Source: Spirillospora albida
GTDB lineage: Bacteria; Actinomycetota; Actinomycetes; Streptosporangiales; Streptosporangiaceae
Assembly: GCF_000718255.1 (NCBI RefSeq)
Contig: NZ_JOFJ01000001.1
Location: 186,001-250,000 of the forward strand
Length of the DNA stretch: 64,000 nucleotides
Direction of reading: 5' to 3'
In this document: positions 41,186 to 49,793 of the stretch, in pieces
Numbering within the stretch: position 1 is the first letter of the stretch
Layout of the letters: each line of letters opens with the position of its first letter
Notes under the pieces: generated by a model
The model's database searches: none
The model's input: only the letters and a program-made list of their open reading frames with translations
Told to the model about the DNA's origin: nothing
Position numbers and translations under genes: made by a program

Positions 41186-42355
41186 TCAGCGGAGCCGGGA
41201 GAGCCTTGCCACGGCCTCGTCGATGACCTCGTCCTTCTTGCAGAAGGCGAACCGGAGGAAGTGCGCGCCCGCTTCGGGGTGGTCGTAGAACACCTGCGTG
41301 GGGATCGCGACGACGCCCGCCTTGCCGGGCAGGGCGCGCGCGAGCTCCATCCCGCCCGTGAATCCGAGGGGGCGGATGTCGGCCTGCACGAAGTAGGTGC
41401 CCTGCGGCCGGTACGTCGTGAACCCGGCGGACTCCAGGCCGGTTATCAGCCGGTCGCGCTTCGCCTGGAGCGATGCGCGGAGCTCCTCCACCCACGGGAT
41501 CTCGTTGCCGAGGGCGTAGGCGACGGCCCGCTGGTAGGGGGCGCTGGTCGCGAAGGTGAGGAACTGCTTCACGGTCTGGACGGCCCTGATGTACGGGGCG
41601 GGGGCCGTGACCCAGCCGGTCTTCCATCCGGTGACGGAGAAGGTCTTGCCCGCCGACGACACCGTCACGGTCCGCTCGCGCATCCGGTCGAGGGTGGCGA
41701 GCGGGATGTGCTCGGTGCCGTCGAAGGTGAGGTACTCGTACACCTCGTCGGTCACGGCCGTCAGGTCGTGCTCGCGGCAGACCGCCGCGATCTCTTCCAG
41801 CTCGCTGCGGGTGAACACCGTTCCGGCCGGGTTGTGCGGCGAGTTCACCAGGATGAGGCGCGTGCGGGACGTGACCGCGGCGCGCAGCTCGTCCGGGTCG
41901 AACGTGAACCGGCCCTCGACCGGACGCAGCGTCACCGCCCGCCGCTCCGCCCCGGCGAGGGCGATCGTCGCGGCGTACGAGTCGTAGTACGGCTCGAACA
42001 CGATGACCTCGTCGCCCGGCCCGGCGAGCGCGAGCACGGACGCGGCGACGCCCTCCGTCGCGCCGACCGTGACGAACACCTCGGTCGCCGGGTCGTACTC
42101 CAGCCCGTACCGCCCCAGCCGCTGCGCCGCCACGGCCGCCCTGAGCTCGGGAATGCCGGGTCCGGGCGGATACTGGCACTCCCCCGCCCGGATGGTGTCC
42201 ACAGCGGTCTCCAGCATCCGTGTGGGACCGTCGCTGTCCGGAAAGCCCTGCCCCAGATTGATCGCACCGGTCCGGACGGCGAGAGCCGACATCTCCGCGA
42301 AGACGGTTTCGCCGAATTCGCGCATGCGCTCGACCAGTGGCTCAGTCACGGCCAC
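41186..42355 (-). CDS. PLP-dependent aminotransferase, class I/II
   Basis: A 389-residue fold-type I aminotransferase. NLGQGFPDSDGP, NSPHNPAGTVF, TDEVYEYLTFDG and the PLP lysine segment SSAGKTFSVTGWKTGW are conserved. The sequence resembles the DapC/kynurenine-methionine aminotransferase group, so N-succinyldiaminopimelate or a sulfur or aromatic amino acid may be the substrate; I cannot decide. The GTG start lies just downstream of a strong hairpin at 42371-42386. Confidence 0.87.
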   Translation of the reverse strand: MAVTEPLVERMREFGETVFAEMSALAVRTGAINLGQGFPDSDGPTRMLETAVDTIRAGECQYPPGPGIPELRAAVAAQRLGRYGLEYDPATEVFVTVGATEGVAASVLALAGPGDEVIVFEPYYDSYAATIALAGAERRAVTLRPVEGRFTFDPDELRAAVTSRTRLILVNSPHNPAGTVFTRSELEEIAAVCREHDLTAVTDEVYEYLTFDGTEHIPLATLDRMRERTVTVSSAGKTFSVTGWKTGWVTAPAPYIRAVQTVKQFLTFATSAPYQRAVAYALGNEIPWVEELRASLQAKRDRLITGLESAGFTTYRPQGTYFVQADIRPLGFTGGMELARALPGKAGVVAIPTQVFYDHPEAGAHFLRFAFCKKDEVIDEAVARLSRLR

Positions 42356-42362
42356 AGCCTAG

Positions 42363-42391
42363 GGGCCCATCCCCACGTGCGTGGGGAGCAT
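42363..42391 (-). repeat. Isolated sequence resembling a type I-E CRISPR repeat
   Basis: A 29-bp element between the response regulator stop (42446) and the aminotransferase start (42355). Its core CCCCACGTGCGTGGGG is a perfect palindrome, flanked by GAGCAT on one side and GGGCCCAT on the other. That layout, core size and flanks resemble actinobacterial type I-E CRISPR repeats as I recall them. There is only one copy and no cas gene in the window. It may instead be a 5' UTR hairpin over the aminotransferase translation start. Confidence 0.5.
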
Positions 42392-42445
42392 GCTGCTCAC
42401 AGCGGCCGATACGCATCACAGCAGCCGAGACGCAGCGCGTTGTGG

Positions 42446-43051
42446 TCAGATCCAGCCCATCTCCTGGGCGGCGCGGACGGCGGCGAAGCGGGACGACTCG
42501 CCGAGCTTCGACATCGCGGTCGAAAGGTAGTTGCGGACGGTGCCCTCGGACAGGTGGAGCAGCTCGGCGATCCGGGCGGTCTCGGTGCCGGCGCCGATGA
42601 GGCGGAGGATCTCGCGCTCGCGGGCCGTGAGGGGATTGTCGCCGGCGGCCATGGCGCTCGCGGCGAGCTCGGCGTCCAGGTAGCGGCCGCCCGCGTGGAC
42701 CTTGCGGATGGCGGCGGCCAGCTCCTCGGTGGGGGCGTCCTTGGCGACGAAGCCGCGGACGCCCGCCGCCATCGCGCGGCGCAGGTAGCCGGGGCGGCCG
42801 AAGCTCGTCAGGATGCAGATCGAGCAGCGGGCGCCGGCCGCGGCGAGCTCCTCGGCGACGGTGAGGCCGTCGGCGCCGGGCATGTCGATGTCGAGGACGG
42901 CGACGTCCGGATCGTACGCGGCGACGGCCGCGGCGACCTCGTCGCCGCGGCCGACCTCGGCGGCGACCTCGAGGTCGGCCTCCAGGCCGAGGAGCGCGGC
43001 GACGGCGCCGCGGATGAGGTGCTCGTCGTCCGCGAGCAGGACGCGGATCAC
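42446..43051 (-). CDS. NarL/LuxR-type response regulator
   Basis: A 201-residue response regulator. The receiver has ADDEHLIR and phosphoacceptor Asp54 in VAVLDIDMPG, with TSFGRPGYLRRAMAAGVRGFVAKD; the LuxR DNA-binding domain is NPLTAREREILRLIGAGTETARIAELLHLSEGTVRNYLS. The GTG start overlaps the histidine kinase stop by 4 bp. It is the last gene of an ATPase-permease-kinase-regulator operon and likely controls that exporter. Confidence 0.94.
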   Translation of the reverse strand: MIRVLLADDEHLIRGAVAALLGLEADLEVAAEVGRGDEVAAAVAAYDPDVAVLDIDMPGADGLTVAEELAAAGARCSICILTSFGRPGYLRRAMAAGVRGFVAKDAPTEELAAAIRKVHAGGRYLDAELAASAMAAGDNPLTAREREILRLIGAGTETARIAELLHLSEGTVRNYLSTAMSKLGESSRFAAVRAAQEMGWI

Positions 43052-44271
43052 GCGGGGCTCCCGGCGGTGACCGCACCGCTGTCGATGCGGCAGGGCACGA
43101 CGGCGCGCAGCAGGAATCCGTCGCGGCCGTGGCGGCCCGCGGTGAGCTCGCCGCCGACGACGGCGACCCGCTCGCGCAGGCCGGTCAGGCCCGAGCCGTC
43201 GCCGGGCCCGTCGCCGCGCACCCCGTCGTTGCTCATCTCCAGGACGACCGACCCGCCGTGCCCGGTGACGGCGATGCCGCAGCGGCGGGCGTCGCTGTGC
43301 TTGAGGACGTTCGTGGCGCCCTCCCGGATCACCCAGGCGAGGACGGCCCGGACGTCCGGCGGCAGCCCGTCCGGCGGCACCTCGATGTCGCAGCGCACCC
43401 CAGCGGCCTCCAGGACGGCGCGGACCCCGGCGAGCTCGGCGTCCAGCTCGACGGCCCGGTACCCGTGCACGGCGGCGCGGACCTCGCGGAGCGCGCCGCG
43501 CGCCGCGCTGCGGACGTCGGCCATCTCGGCGGCCGCGCGGACGGGTTCGCTCTCGGCCATCCGCAGCGCGAGCTCGCTCTTGACGGCGATGAGCGAGAGG
43601 CTGTGGCCGAGGAGGTCGTGCAGGTCGCGGGAGAACCGGAGCCGCTCCTCGGTGACGGCGAGGCGGGCGAGCGCGTCGCGCGCGGCGTACGCCTCCTGGT
43701 GCAGGTCCCACATGCGGCGCTGGGTGACGTTGATGTACGCGGTGAACGCGCACGTCGCCGTGTAGATCGCGGTGAGGATCGTCAGGATGCCGTACCAGGG
43801 CATGTCGGGGGCGTCCTCGTGGCGCAGCGCCGCGACCGTGGCGACCGCGCCGCAGACCGTCCCGGTGGCGAGGCAGAGGGCGGCGATGGCGCGCCGGCTC
43901 AGCGGGGACAGCACCACCGCCGACACCCAGAACACGGGGACGACGCTCATCAGCGGGTCGACGAGGACGAACAGGGCGAGGACCGCGGCGACGGCGGCGC
44001 TGCCGGCGATGTCGCGGCGGGACGCGCCGCCCGCCAGCCCCGTCCGGACGAGCCGGAGGTAGCACCAGAGCAGGGCGCCGAGCCCGGCGGTGCCCGCGAG
44101 GGCGAGCGGGAGCCCGATCTCGCCGTCGCCGTAGGGCGTCCACACGGCCATGGCGCCGGGCCCGAGGAAGCCGAAGGCGGCGAACAGGAACGAGCGGTGC
44201 GTGACCTTGCGGTACCGCTCCAGCCGCCGCCTGTCCTGCTTCTCCAGGTCCGCGGTGGTCGCGACAGACAT
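43048..44271 (-). CDS. DesK/NarX-type sensor histidine kinase
   Basis: A 407-residue membrane kinase. About five to six helices (residues 28-185) form the sensor, then a HisKA_3 dimerisation domain with phosphoacceptor His218 in FSRDLHDLLGHSLSLIAVKSELA. The ATPase domain has an N-box (REGATNVLKHS) and a G-box (GDGSGLTGLRERV). There is no large extracellular domain, so it may sense membrane state or its ABC partner. The ATG at 44271 has GGGGAGG about 9 nt upstream. Confidence 0.93.
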   Translation of the reverse strand: MSVATTADLEKQDRRRLERYRKVTHRSFLFAAFGFLGPGAMAVWTPYGDGEIGLPLALAGTAGLGALLWCYLRLVRTGLAGGASRRDIAGSAAVAAVLALFVLVDPLMSVVPVFWVSAVVLSPLSRRAIAALCLATGTVCGAVATVAALRHEDAPDMPWYGILTILTAIYTATCAFTAYINVTQRRMWDLHQEAYAARDALARLAVTEERLRFSRDLHDLLGHSLSLIAVKSELALRMAESEPVRAAAEMADVRSAARGALREVRAAVHGYRAVELDAELAGVRAVLEAAGVRCDIEVPPDGLPPDVRAVLAWVIREGATNVLKHSDARRCGIAVTGHGGSVVLEMSNDGVRGDGPGDGSGLTGLRERVAVVGGELTAGRHGRDGFLLRAVVPCRIDSGAVTAGSPA

Positions 44272-44309
44272 GTGACGTTCCTCCCCCAGACGGCACTCTA
44301 GCGACCCGG

Positions 44310-45110
44310 TCAGCCACGCCGCGGTTCCCAGCGGAACAGCCGCCCCGCGAGGTACCGGCCGACGACGATCCAGGCGGCGAGGACGGCGAACGCGTACAGG
44401 CTGTGGGACCAGCCGTCGAGGAGACCGACGGCGGCGCCGTCGGCGTCCTCGCCGAAGTACGCGGTGCGGGTGATCTCCACGACCGGGCTGAGCGGCAGCC
44501 ACCGCGCCGCCTCCCGGAGTCCGTCCGGCAGCTCGTCGAGGGGGAACATCACCCCGGAGCCCGCCATGCAGGCGAACATGACCGGCAGCGTCGTCAGCCC
44601 CGCCATCTCGGCGTTCGGCGTCACGCCCGACAGGGCGAACGCGAGCAGCGCGAACACGGCGGCGCCGCCCGCCAGCCCGGCGGTCAGCAGCAGGGGGTCG
44701 GCCGGGAACCGGCCGTCCAGCGCCGCGCCCAGCAGGACGAGCAGCCCGAGGACCTGCGCCGCGTACATGCCGACGGCGGTCAGGACGCTGCCGCCGAGCA
44801 GTTCGGCGTCCGACAGGGCGGTGCCCCGCATCCGCTTGAGCGTGCGCTCCTCGCGGCGGGCGGTGAACACCGAGACCAGGTTCATGAAGACCGCGAAGAT
44901 GAGGAAGAAGCCGAGGTGCCCGGTGCCCTGGACGAGCGCGGCGCTCCGGCCGTCGATCTCCTCACCGCGCGCGGGCAGCAGCAGCGCCGCGAACATCAGC
45001 GGCAGGCCGGCGGCGGTGAACAGGGCGGTCCGGTTGCGCCACAGCAGGCGGACGTCGAGGCGCACGACGGCGAGGACCGGGGCAGCGCGGCGGGAGAGGG
45101 CGGCGTTCAC
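44310..45110 (-). CDS. ABC-2 type transporter permease
   Basis: A 266-residue protein with six predicted helices and the ABC-2 layout: cytoplasmic N-terminus VRLDVRLLWRNRTALF, a coupling segment TARREERTLKRMRGTALSDAELLGG, and VMFPLDELPDGLREAARWLPLSPVVEITR typical of drug or lipid exporters. Its start overlaps the ATPase gene by 4 bp. With the kinase and regulator it forms a DesK-DesR-type export and sensing module. Confidence 0.9.
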   Translation of the reverse strand: MNAALSRRAAPVLAVVRLDVRLLWRNRTALFTAAGLPLMFAALLLPARGEEIDGRSAALVQGTGHLGFFLIFAVFMNLVSVFTARREERTLKRMRGTALSDAELLGGSVLTAVGMYAAQVLGLLVLLGAALDGRFPADPLLLTAGLAGGAAVFALLAFALSGVTPNAEMAGLTTLPVMFACMAGSGVMFPLDELPDGLREAARWLPLSPVVEITRTAYFGEDADGAAVGLLDGWSHSLYAFAVLAAWIVVGRYLAGRLFRWEPRRG

Positions 45111-46036
45111 GCGGCGGCTCCTTCGGCGGTGGAGAGGAAGACGTCCTCGAGGGAGGCGTTGCGGGCGTTCAGCCCGTCGAGTGCGACGCGGTGCTCGTCG
45201 GCCCAGCGCAGCAGCTCGTACAGGACGGGCTGGAGCCCGCCGCCGCCGACCGTGTAGGTGACGACGGTGCGCCCGCCGGTGACGGCGAGGTCCGGGACGG
45301 CGCCGCGCGGCGCGGGCAGCTCGGCGACCGGCAGGCCCTCGGGCAGCCGGAACGCGATGCGGTCGCCGTGCCCGGCGACGACCTCGGCGACCGTCCCGGA
45401 CGTCCCGATCCTGCCCCGGTGCATGAGGGCGAGCCGGTCGGCGAGGTGCTCGGCCTCCTCGAGGTAGTGGGTCGTCAGCACGACGGTCGTGCCGCCGTCG
45501 ACGAGGTCCCGGACGATCCGCCAGGTCGCGTGCCGGGCGGCGGGGTCCATGCCGGTGGTCGGCTCGTCCAGGAAGAGGACCTCGGGGTGGCCGAGCAGGG
45601 CGAGCGCGAGGTCGAGGCGGCGTTTCTGGCCGCCGGACAGCTGCCGCACCCGCACGGCCGTCCTGTCCTCCAGCCCGGCGAGCCCGATGACCTCGTCCGC
45701 GGGGCGCGGGCGGGGCGTGAAGCCGCGCCAGTGCGCGACGGTCTCCGCGACGGTGAGGTCGCCGAAGAACCCGCCGTCCTGCAGCATGATCCCGATGCGG
45801 GGGCGGACGGCGCGGCGGTCGGCGTGCGGGTCGTGGCCGAGCACGCGGACCGTTCCACCATGGGCGGGCCGGTAGCCCTCCAGCGTCTCCAGCGTGGTCG
45901 TCTTGCCCGCGCCGTTCGTGCCGAGGAGGGCGAAGAGCTCTCCGGCGCCCACCTCGAACGAGACGCCGGCGACGGCCTCGAAGTCCCCGTACCGCCGGCG
46001 GAGCCCCTCGACATGGATCACGGGTTCGCTGTTCAT
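45107..46036 (-). CDS. ABC transporter ATP-binding protein
   Basis: A 309-residue ATPase of the DrrA/CcmA-like group. Walker A is LLGTNGAGKTTTLETLEGY, the Q-loop MLQDGGFF, signature QLSGGQKRRLDLALALLG, Walker B VLFLDEPTTGMD and the H-loop TTHYLEEAEHL. The C-terminal domain of about 90 residues is typical of exporters for antibiotics or lipids. The ATG at 46036 has a GGGGG box upstream. Confidence 0.93.
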   Translation of the reverse strand: MNSEPVIHVEGLRRRYGDFEAVAGVSFEVGAGELFALLGTNGAGKTTTLETLEGYRPAHGGTVRVLGHDPHADRRAVRPRIGIMLQDGGFFGDLTVAETVAHWRGFTPRPRPADEVIGLAGLEDRTAVRVRQLSGGQKRRLDLALALLGHPEVLFLDEPTTGMDPAARHATWRIVRDLVDGGTTVVLTTHYLEEAEHLADRLALMHRGRIGTSGTVAEVVAGHGDRIAFRLPEGLPVAELPAPRGAVPDLAVTGGRTVVTYTVGGGGLQPVLYELLRWADEHRVALDGLNARNASLEDVFLSTAEGAAA

Positions 46037-46103
46037 GCCCCCAGCCTCGCGGGACGGCCGTGCCCGCCGGTAGGGGCGCGTGTCACCGGACTGGGCGGCG
46101 GCC

Positions 46104-46130
46104 GTCATGTCCCGCGCATGACAGGTGTCA
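46104..46130. promoter_or_regulatory. Overlapping inverted repeats in the ABC/GHKL-like divergent gap
   Basis: In the 183-bp gap between the ABC ATPase gene (minus) and the small plus-strand gene, GTCATG-N7-CATGAC (46104-46122) overlaps TGACA-GG-TGTCA (46119-46130). Both are perfect in their arms. They are candidate operators for a regulator, for example the LuxR-type regulator of the same operon. Confidence 0.5.
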
Positions 46131-46219
46131 CACCGGGATCCGATGGTTGCGCCGGCGTCACCGTGGGTAGCTTCGCTCGCTGCATGGACACGTACGCAGC
46201 ATCGGAGGAACGGAGCCGC

Positions 46220-46564
46220 ATGGAGGCACCGCAGCCGCCGCCCGGGACGCCCGCCCTGGAGGCGGGCACCGACCCGCCCGCGGTGTGCGGGTTCGTCGCG
46301 GCGGAGGCGGCGCGGCACGGCGTCCTCGGCAACCGCGCGGCACTGCTCGTCATCGCGGCCGGGGAGGTGGCGACCGCGCTCGCGCGGACCGGCGCGGCCG
46401 GCACGGTCGTCCGGGTGTGGCCGCTGGCGGAGGCGCTGGTCTGCACGTTCCAGGCGCCTCCGGGGCACGCGGCGCCCAGCGCCCCGGCGCGGCGGCTCCG
46501 CGGCCGCGTCGAGACGACGACGTCCGGGACGGTGACGACGCTGCGGGTCCCGCTGAAGCTCTAG
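46220..46564 (+). CDS. Small degenerate GHKL/anti-sigma-kinase-like protein
   Basis: A 114-residue protein. Residues about 18-78 resemble the ATP-binding fold of RsbW-type anti-sigma kinases (AVCGFVAAEAARHGVLGNRA, then AAGEVATALARTG and VVRVWPLAEALVCTF). The N-box Asn expected in ExxxNxxxH is replaced by Ala-Leu, and no DxGxG box is visible, so ATP binding is doubtful. The ATG at 46220 has GGAG 4 nt upstream; an ATG at 46184 adds 12 residues. It shares its CTAG stop with the convergent gene. Confidence 0.65.
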   Translation: MEAPQPPPGTPALEAGTDPPAVCGFVAAEAARHGVLGNRAALLVIAAGEVATALARTGAAGTVVRVWPLAEALVCTFQAPPGHAAPSAPARRLRGRVETTTSGTVTTLRVPLKL

Positions 46565-47961
46565 AGGTCGCGCAGCAGGGGCTTGACGACCTTGCCCATG
46601 GCGTTGCGCGGCAGTTCCTCCACGAACCGGACGGCGCGGGGGCGCTTGTGGGCGGAGAGCCGCTCGGCGACGAACGCGATGAGGTCGCCCTCCGTGACGC
46701 CGTCGGCGACGACGAACGCGGTGACCTGCTCGCCGAGATCGGCGTGCGGGGTGCCGAGGACGGCCGCCTCCCGGACGGCGGGGTGGCCGAGCAGCGCGTC
46801 CTCGATCTCGCCCGCGCCGATGCGGTAGCCGCCGCTCTTGATGAGGTCCGTGGACGCGCGGCCCACGATGCGGTGCCGGCCGTCCGGGGCGATCGCGGCG
46901 ATGTCGCCCGTGCGGAACCAGCCGTCCGGGGTGAACGCCGCCGCGGTCGCCTCGGGCCGGTTCAGGTAGCCCGTGAAGAGGAACGGAGCCCGGACGTGCA
47001 GCTCGCCGGGGGTCTCGCCGTCGCGCGCGACGGGCGCGCCGTCCTCCGCGGCGAGCCGCGTCCCGACGCCCGGCAGCGGGGTGCCGACGCAGCCGGGGCG
47101 GCGGTCGCCGGACGCGCGGGCGCTGACGGTGATGAGCGTCTCCGTCATCCCGTACCGCTCGACGGGCCGGTGCCCGGTCAGCGCGTGCAGCCGCTCGAAG
47201 ACGGGGACGGGCAGCGGGGCGCTTCCGGACACCAGCAGCCGCGCGCCCCGCAGCGCCTCGGCGGACGCGGGGTCGTCCGCCATCCGCGACCAGACGGTGG
47301 GGACGCCGAAGAACAGGCTGCCGCCGTCGTCGCGCGCGGCGGCGGCGTACCGGTCGGGGCGGGGACGCCCGGTGTGGACGAGCGGCGACCCGGCCCGCAG
47401 CGGCCCCAGCACCCCGAGGACGAGCCCGTGCACGTGGAACATCGGCAGCCCGTGGACGAGGACGTCGCCGGCCGTCCACTCCCACGCCTCAGCGAGGGCG
47501 TCGAGGCCGGCGGCGACCGCGCCGCGCGAGATCGGCACGCCCTTCGGGGGGCCGGTCGTGCCACTGGTGTAGAGGATCAGCGCGGTGGCGCCGGGCGCGA
47601 CCGGGGCGGGGGCGGCCGCGGAGCCCTGCGGCAGCGCGTCGACCGGGACGAACGGCGGGCCGCCGTCGGGGGCCGCGCCGCGCGCGCCGAGGAGCAGGGC
47701 CGATCCCGAGTCGCCGAGGATGTGGGCGCGTTCGTCCGGACCCGAATCGGGCGGCAGGGGGACGACCGGGACACCCGCGAGGAGCCCGCCGACGACCGCG
47801 ACGACCGTCTCGGCGGACGCGGTGGCGTGCACCGCGACGGTGCCCGCGCCCGCGATCTCGGCGGCGACGGCCGAGGCCCGGCCGAGCAGTTCGTCGCGGG
47901 AGAGCTCACGGCCGTCGATGCGCAGGGAGCCGCCCTCGGCGCCGAACAGATCGTCCATCAC
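46561..47961 (-). CDS. matB: Malonyl-CoA synthetase-like AMP-forming ligase
   Basis: A 466-residue ANL-superfamily ligase. The P-loop is LILYTSGTTGPPKGV; AWEWTAGDVLVHGLPMFHVHGLVLGVLGPLRAG, ERYGMTETL, GWFRTGDIA and the catalytic Lys region LPRNAMGKVVK are very similar to Streptomyces MatB, which makes malonyl- or methylmalonyl-CoA from the diacid. Substrate specificity is inference. The GTG start overlaps the CoA-transferase stop by 4 bp. Confidence 0.8.
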   Translation of the reverse strand: MMDDLFGAEGGSLRIDGRELSRDELLGRASAVAAEIAGAGTVAVHATASAETVVAVVGGLLAGVPVVPLPPDSGPDERAHILGDSGSALLLGARGAAPDGGPPFVPVDALPQGSAAAPAPVAPGATALILYTSGTTGPPKGVPISRGAVAAGLDALAEAWEWTAGDVLVHGLPMFHVHGLVLGVLGPLRAGSPLVHTGRPRPDRYAAAARDDGGSLFFGVPTVWSRMADDPASAEALRGARLLVSGSAPLPVPVFERLHALTGHRPVERYGMTETLITVSARASGDRRPGCVGTPLPGVGTRLAAEDGAPVARDGETPGELHVRAPFLFTGYLNRPEATAAAFTPDGWFRTGDIAAIAPDGRHRIVGRASTDLIKSGGYRIGAGEIEDALLGHPAVREAAVLGTPHADLGEQVTAFVVADGVTEGDLIAFVAERLSAHKRPRAVRFVEELPRNAMGKVVKPLLRDL

Positions 47962-49112
47962 GCGTCCCTCTCCTCGAGCTCGTCGAGCCAGGCCATGACC
48001 GTGTCGTTATGCTCGCCCAGCAGCGGCGGCGCGGTGTGGGCGCGGGGTTCGGCGCCGTCGAAGCGCAGCGGCGGCCCGGGCAGCTCGATCGGGCCGAGCA
48101 CCGGGTGGTCGACCTCGATGACCAGGCCCTGGGAGCGGGTCTGGTCCCATTCGTAGACCTCGTCGATGGAGCGGATCGAACCGGCGGGGACGCCCGCGTC
48201 GTCGAGGCGCTTCAGCCACTCGGCGCGGGTGCCGTCCGCGAGGGCGGCCTCGACCGCGGCGGTCAGTTCGGCGCGGCGCGCGGCGCGGTCGGGCACGGTG
48301 GCGTAGCGGGGGTCGTCGGGGTCGAGGCCGACGAGCGGCGCGAACGTGCGCCACAGGCCCTGGTTCGCGACGCCGATCTGGATCTGGCCGTCGGCGCAGC
48401 GGAACGTCCCGTACGGGGCGATGGACGGGTGGTCGTTCCCGACGGACTCGGGGACGTCCTTCGCGACCGTCCACCGCGTCCCCTGGAACATGTGGGCGCC
48501 GACGACCGACGCCAGCAGCGACGTGCGGACGACCGTCCCGCGCCCGGTCCGCGCCCGCTCGTACAGCGCGGCGAGGACGCCGGCGACGCCGTTCTGCGCG
48601 GCGAGGATGTCGGCGATCGACAGGCCGACCTTGCTGGGCGTGCCCGGCGGACCGGTGACGCTCATGATCCCCGCCTCGCCCTGCACGATCGCGTCGTAGC
48701 CCGGACGGCCGCCCTCCGGCCCGTCGTGCCCGAACCCGGTGATCGACAGGACGACCAGGCGCGGGTTCAGCTCGTGCAGCCGCGCCACCGGGAGCCCGAG
48801 CCGGTCCATGACGCCGGTGCGGAAGTTCTCCACCAGGACGTCGGCGTGCCGGACGAGCCGCTCAAGGGTCGCCCTGCCCTCGTCCGACTTGAGGTCGAGG
48901 GCGACCGACTCCTTGTTCCGGTTGATCGACAGGTAGTAGGTGCTGACGCCGTCCGCGAACGGCGGCCCCCAGCCGCGCGTCTCGTCCCCGGTGCCGGGCC
49001 GCTCCACCTTGATCACCCGAGCGCCGAGGTCGGCGAGCGCCTGGGTCGCGTGCGGCCCGGCGACGACCCGGCTGAGGTCGACGATCACGACGCCTTCGAG
49101 CGGTCCGGGCAA
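47958..49112 (-). CDS. CaiB/BaiF family CoA transferase
   Basis: A 384-residue class III CoA transferase. It starts PLEGVVIVDLSRVVAGPHATQALADLGARVIKVE, with NRNKESVALDLKSDEG, VLVENFRTGVMDRLGL, and GYDAIVQGEAGIMS preceding the active region. The TTG start is supported by AGGAGG 6 nt upstream. Pairing with a MatB-like ligase suggests a dicarboxylic acid pathway, for example malonate or a methylmalonate-type acid (inference). Confidence 0.9.
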   Translation of the reverse strand: MPGPLEGVVIVDLSRVVAGPHATQALADLGARVIKVERPGTGDETRGWGPPFADGVSTYYLSINRNKESVALDLKSDEGRATLERLVRHADVLVENFRTGVMDRLGLPVARLHELNPRLVVLSITGFGHDGPEGGRPGYDAIVQGEAGIMSVTGPPGTPSKVGLSIADILAAQNGVAGVLAALYERARTGRGTVVRTSLLASVVGAHMFQGTRWTVAKDVPESVGNDHPSIAPYGTFRCADGQIQIGVANQGLWRTFAPLVGLDPDDPRYATVPDRAARRAELTAAVEAALADGTRAEWLKRLDDAGVPAGSIRSIDEVYEWDQTRSQGLVIEVDHPVLGPIELPGPPLRFDGAEPRAHTAPPLLGEHNDTVMAWLDELEERDA

Positions 49113-49146
49113 CGGCGTCCTCCTTCGGGGGTGGTCGACTGGCAGT

Positions 49147-49752
49147 ATGCCGTCCGTGTCCGGCGCCCCGACGACCTACCCCGCGCTCGCCGAGCGGCTG
49201 CGCGCGCTGCCGCCGTCCTGCGGGGCGGTGCGGCTCGTGGCGGTGGACGGGCCGTCCGGCGCCGGCAAGTCGACGTTCGCCGACCGGCTCGCGGACGCGC
49301 TCGGCGGGGCGCCGGTGGTGCGGTCGGACGACTTCCGCGTCCCCTGGGACGCCGACCCGCTGACCTGGTGGGACCCCTTTCTCGCGGCCGTTCTCGCCCC
49401 CCTCCGCGCGGGCCGTCCGGCGGTTGTGCGGCGATACGACTGGCGTCGTGACCGGTACGGGGAGGAAGAGGAGATCCCGCCCGTCGCGGTGCTGGTGGTG
49501 GAGGGCGTGGGCGCGTCGTGGGCGGGGTCGCCCGCCGCGTTCCGGATCTGGGTGGACGCCCCGCGCGCCCTCCGCCGCCGGCGCGCCCTGGAGCGCGACG
49601 GCGCCGAGTACGCGGGCGCCTGGGACGCGTGGTCGGCGCGCGAGGCCGCCCTGTTCGCGGCGGACGGGACGCGGTCCCGCGCGGACCTGGCGGTCGACGG
49701 AGCGGTGGACGGGGCGGCGCTCGGCGGCGGCGACACCCTGCCGTTAGGCTGA
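49147..49752 (+). CDS. Uridine kinase-like P-loop protein
   Basis: A 201-residue P-loop NTPase of the uridine kinase-like group. Walker A is VAVDGPSGAGKSTFADRLA, the acceptor-side segment VVRSDDFRVPWDADPLTWWDP, and VLVVEGVGASW precedes IWVDAPRALRRRRALERDG. The nucleoside substrate is unproven. The start lies only 34 bp from the divergent CoA-transferase start, so both promoters must overlap the opposite gene or be very compact. Confidence 0.82.
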   Translation: MPSVSGAPTTYPALAERLRALPPSCGAVRLVAVDGPSGAGKSTFADRLADALGGAPVVRSDDFRVPWDADPLTWWDPFLAAVLAPLRAGRPAVVRRYDWRRDRYGEEEEIPPVAVLVVEGVGASWAGSPAAFRIWVDAPRALRRRRALERDGAEYAGAWDAWSAREAALFAADGTRSRADLAVDGAVDGAALGGGDTLPLG

Positions 49753-49793
49753 GTCGCGTTCGACCGATTCCATCCACGACCTGGAGCCCGTTC

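Noticed and set aside
42361..42445. A CRISPR array at the type I-E-like repeat
   Set aside because: Only one repeat-like copy is present and no repeat with 29-bp length and regular spacing follows, so there is no array.
49113..49146. A dedicated regulatory region between the CoA transferase and uridine kinase-like genes
   Set aside because: Only 34 bp separate the divergent starts, too little to place two promoters with confidence.
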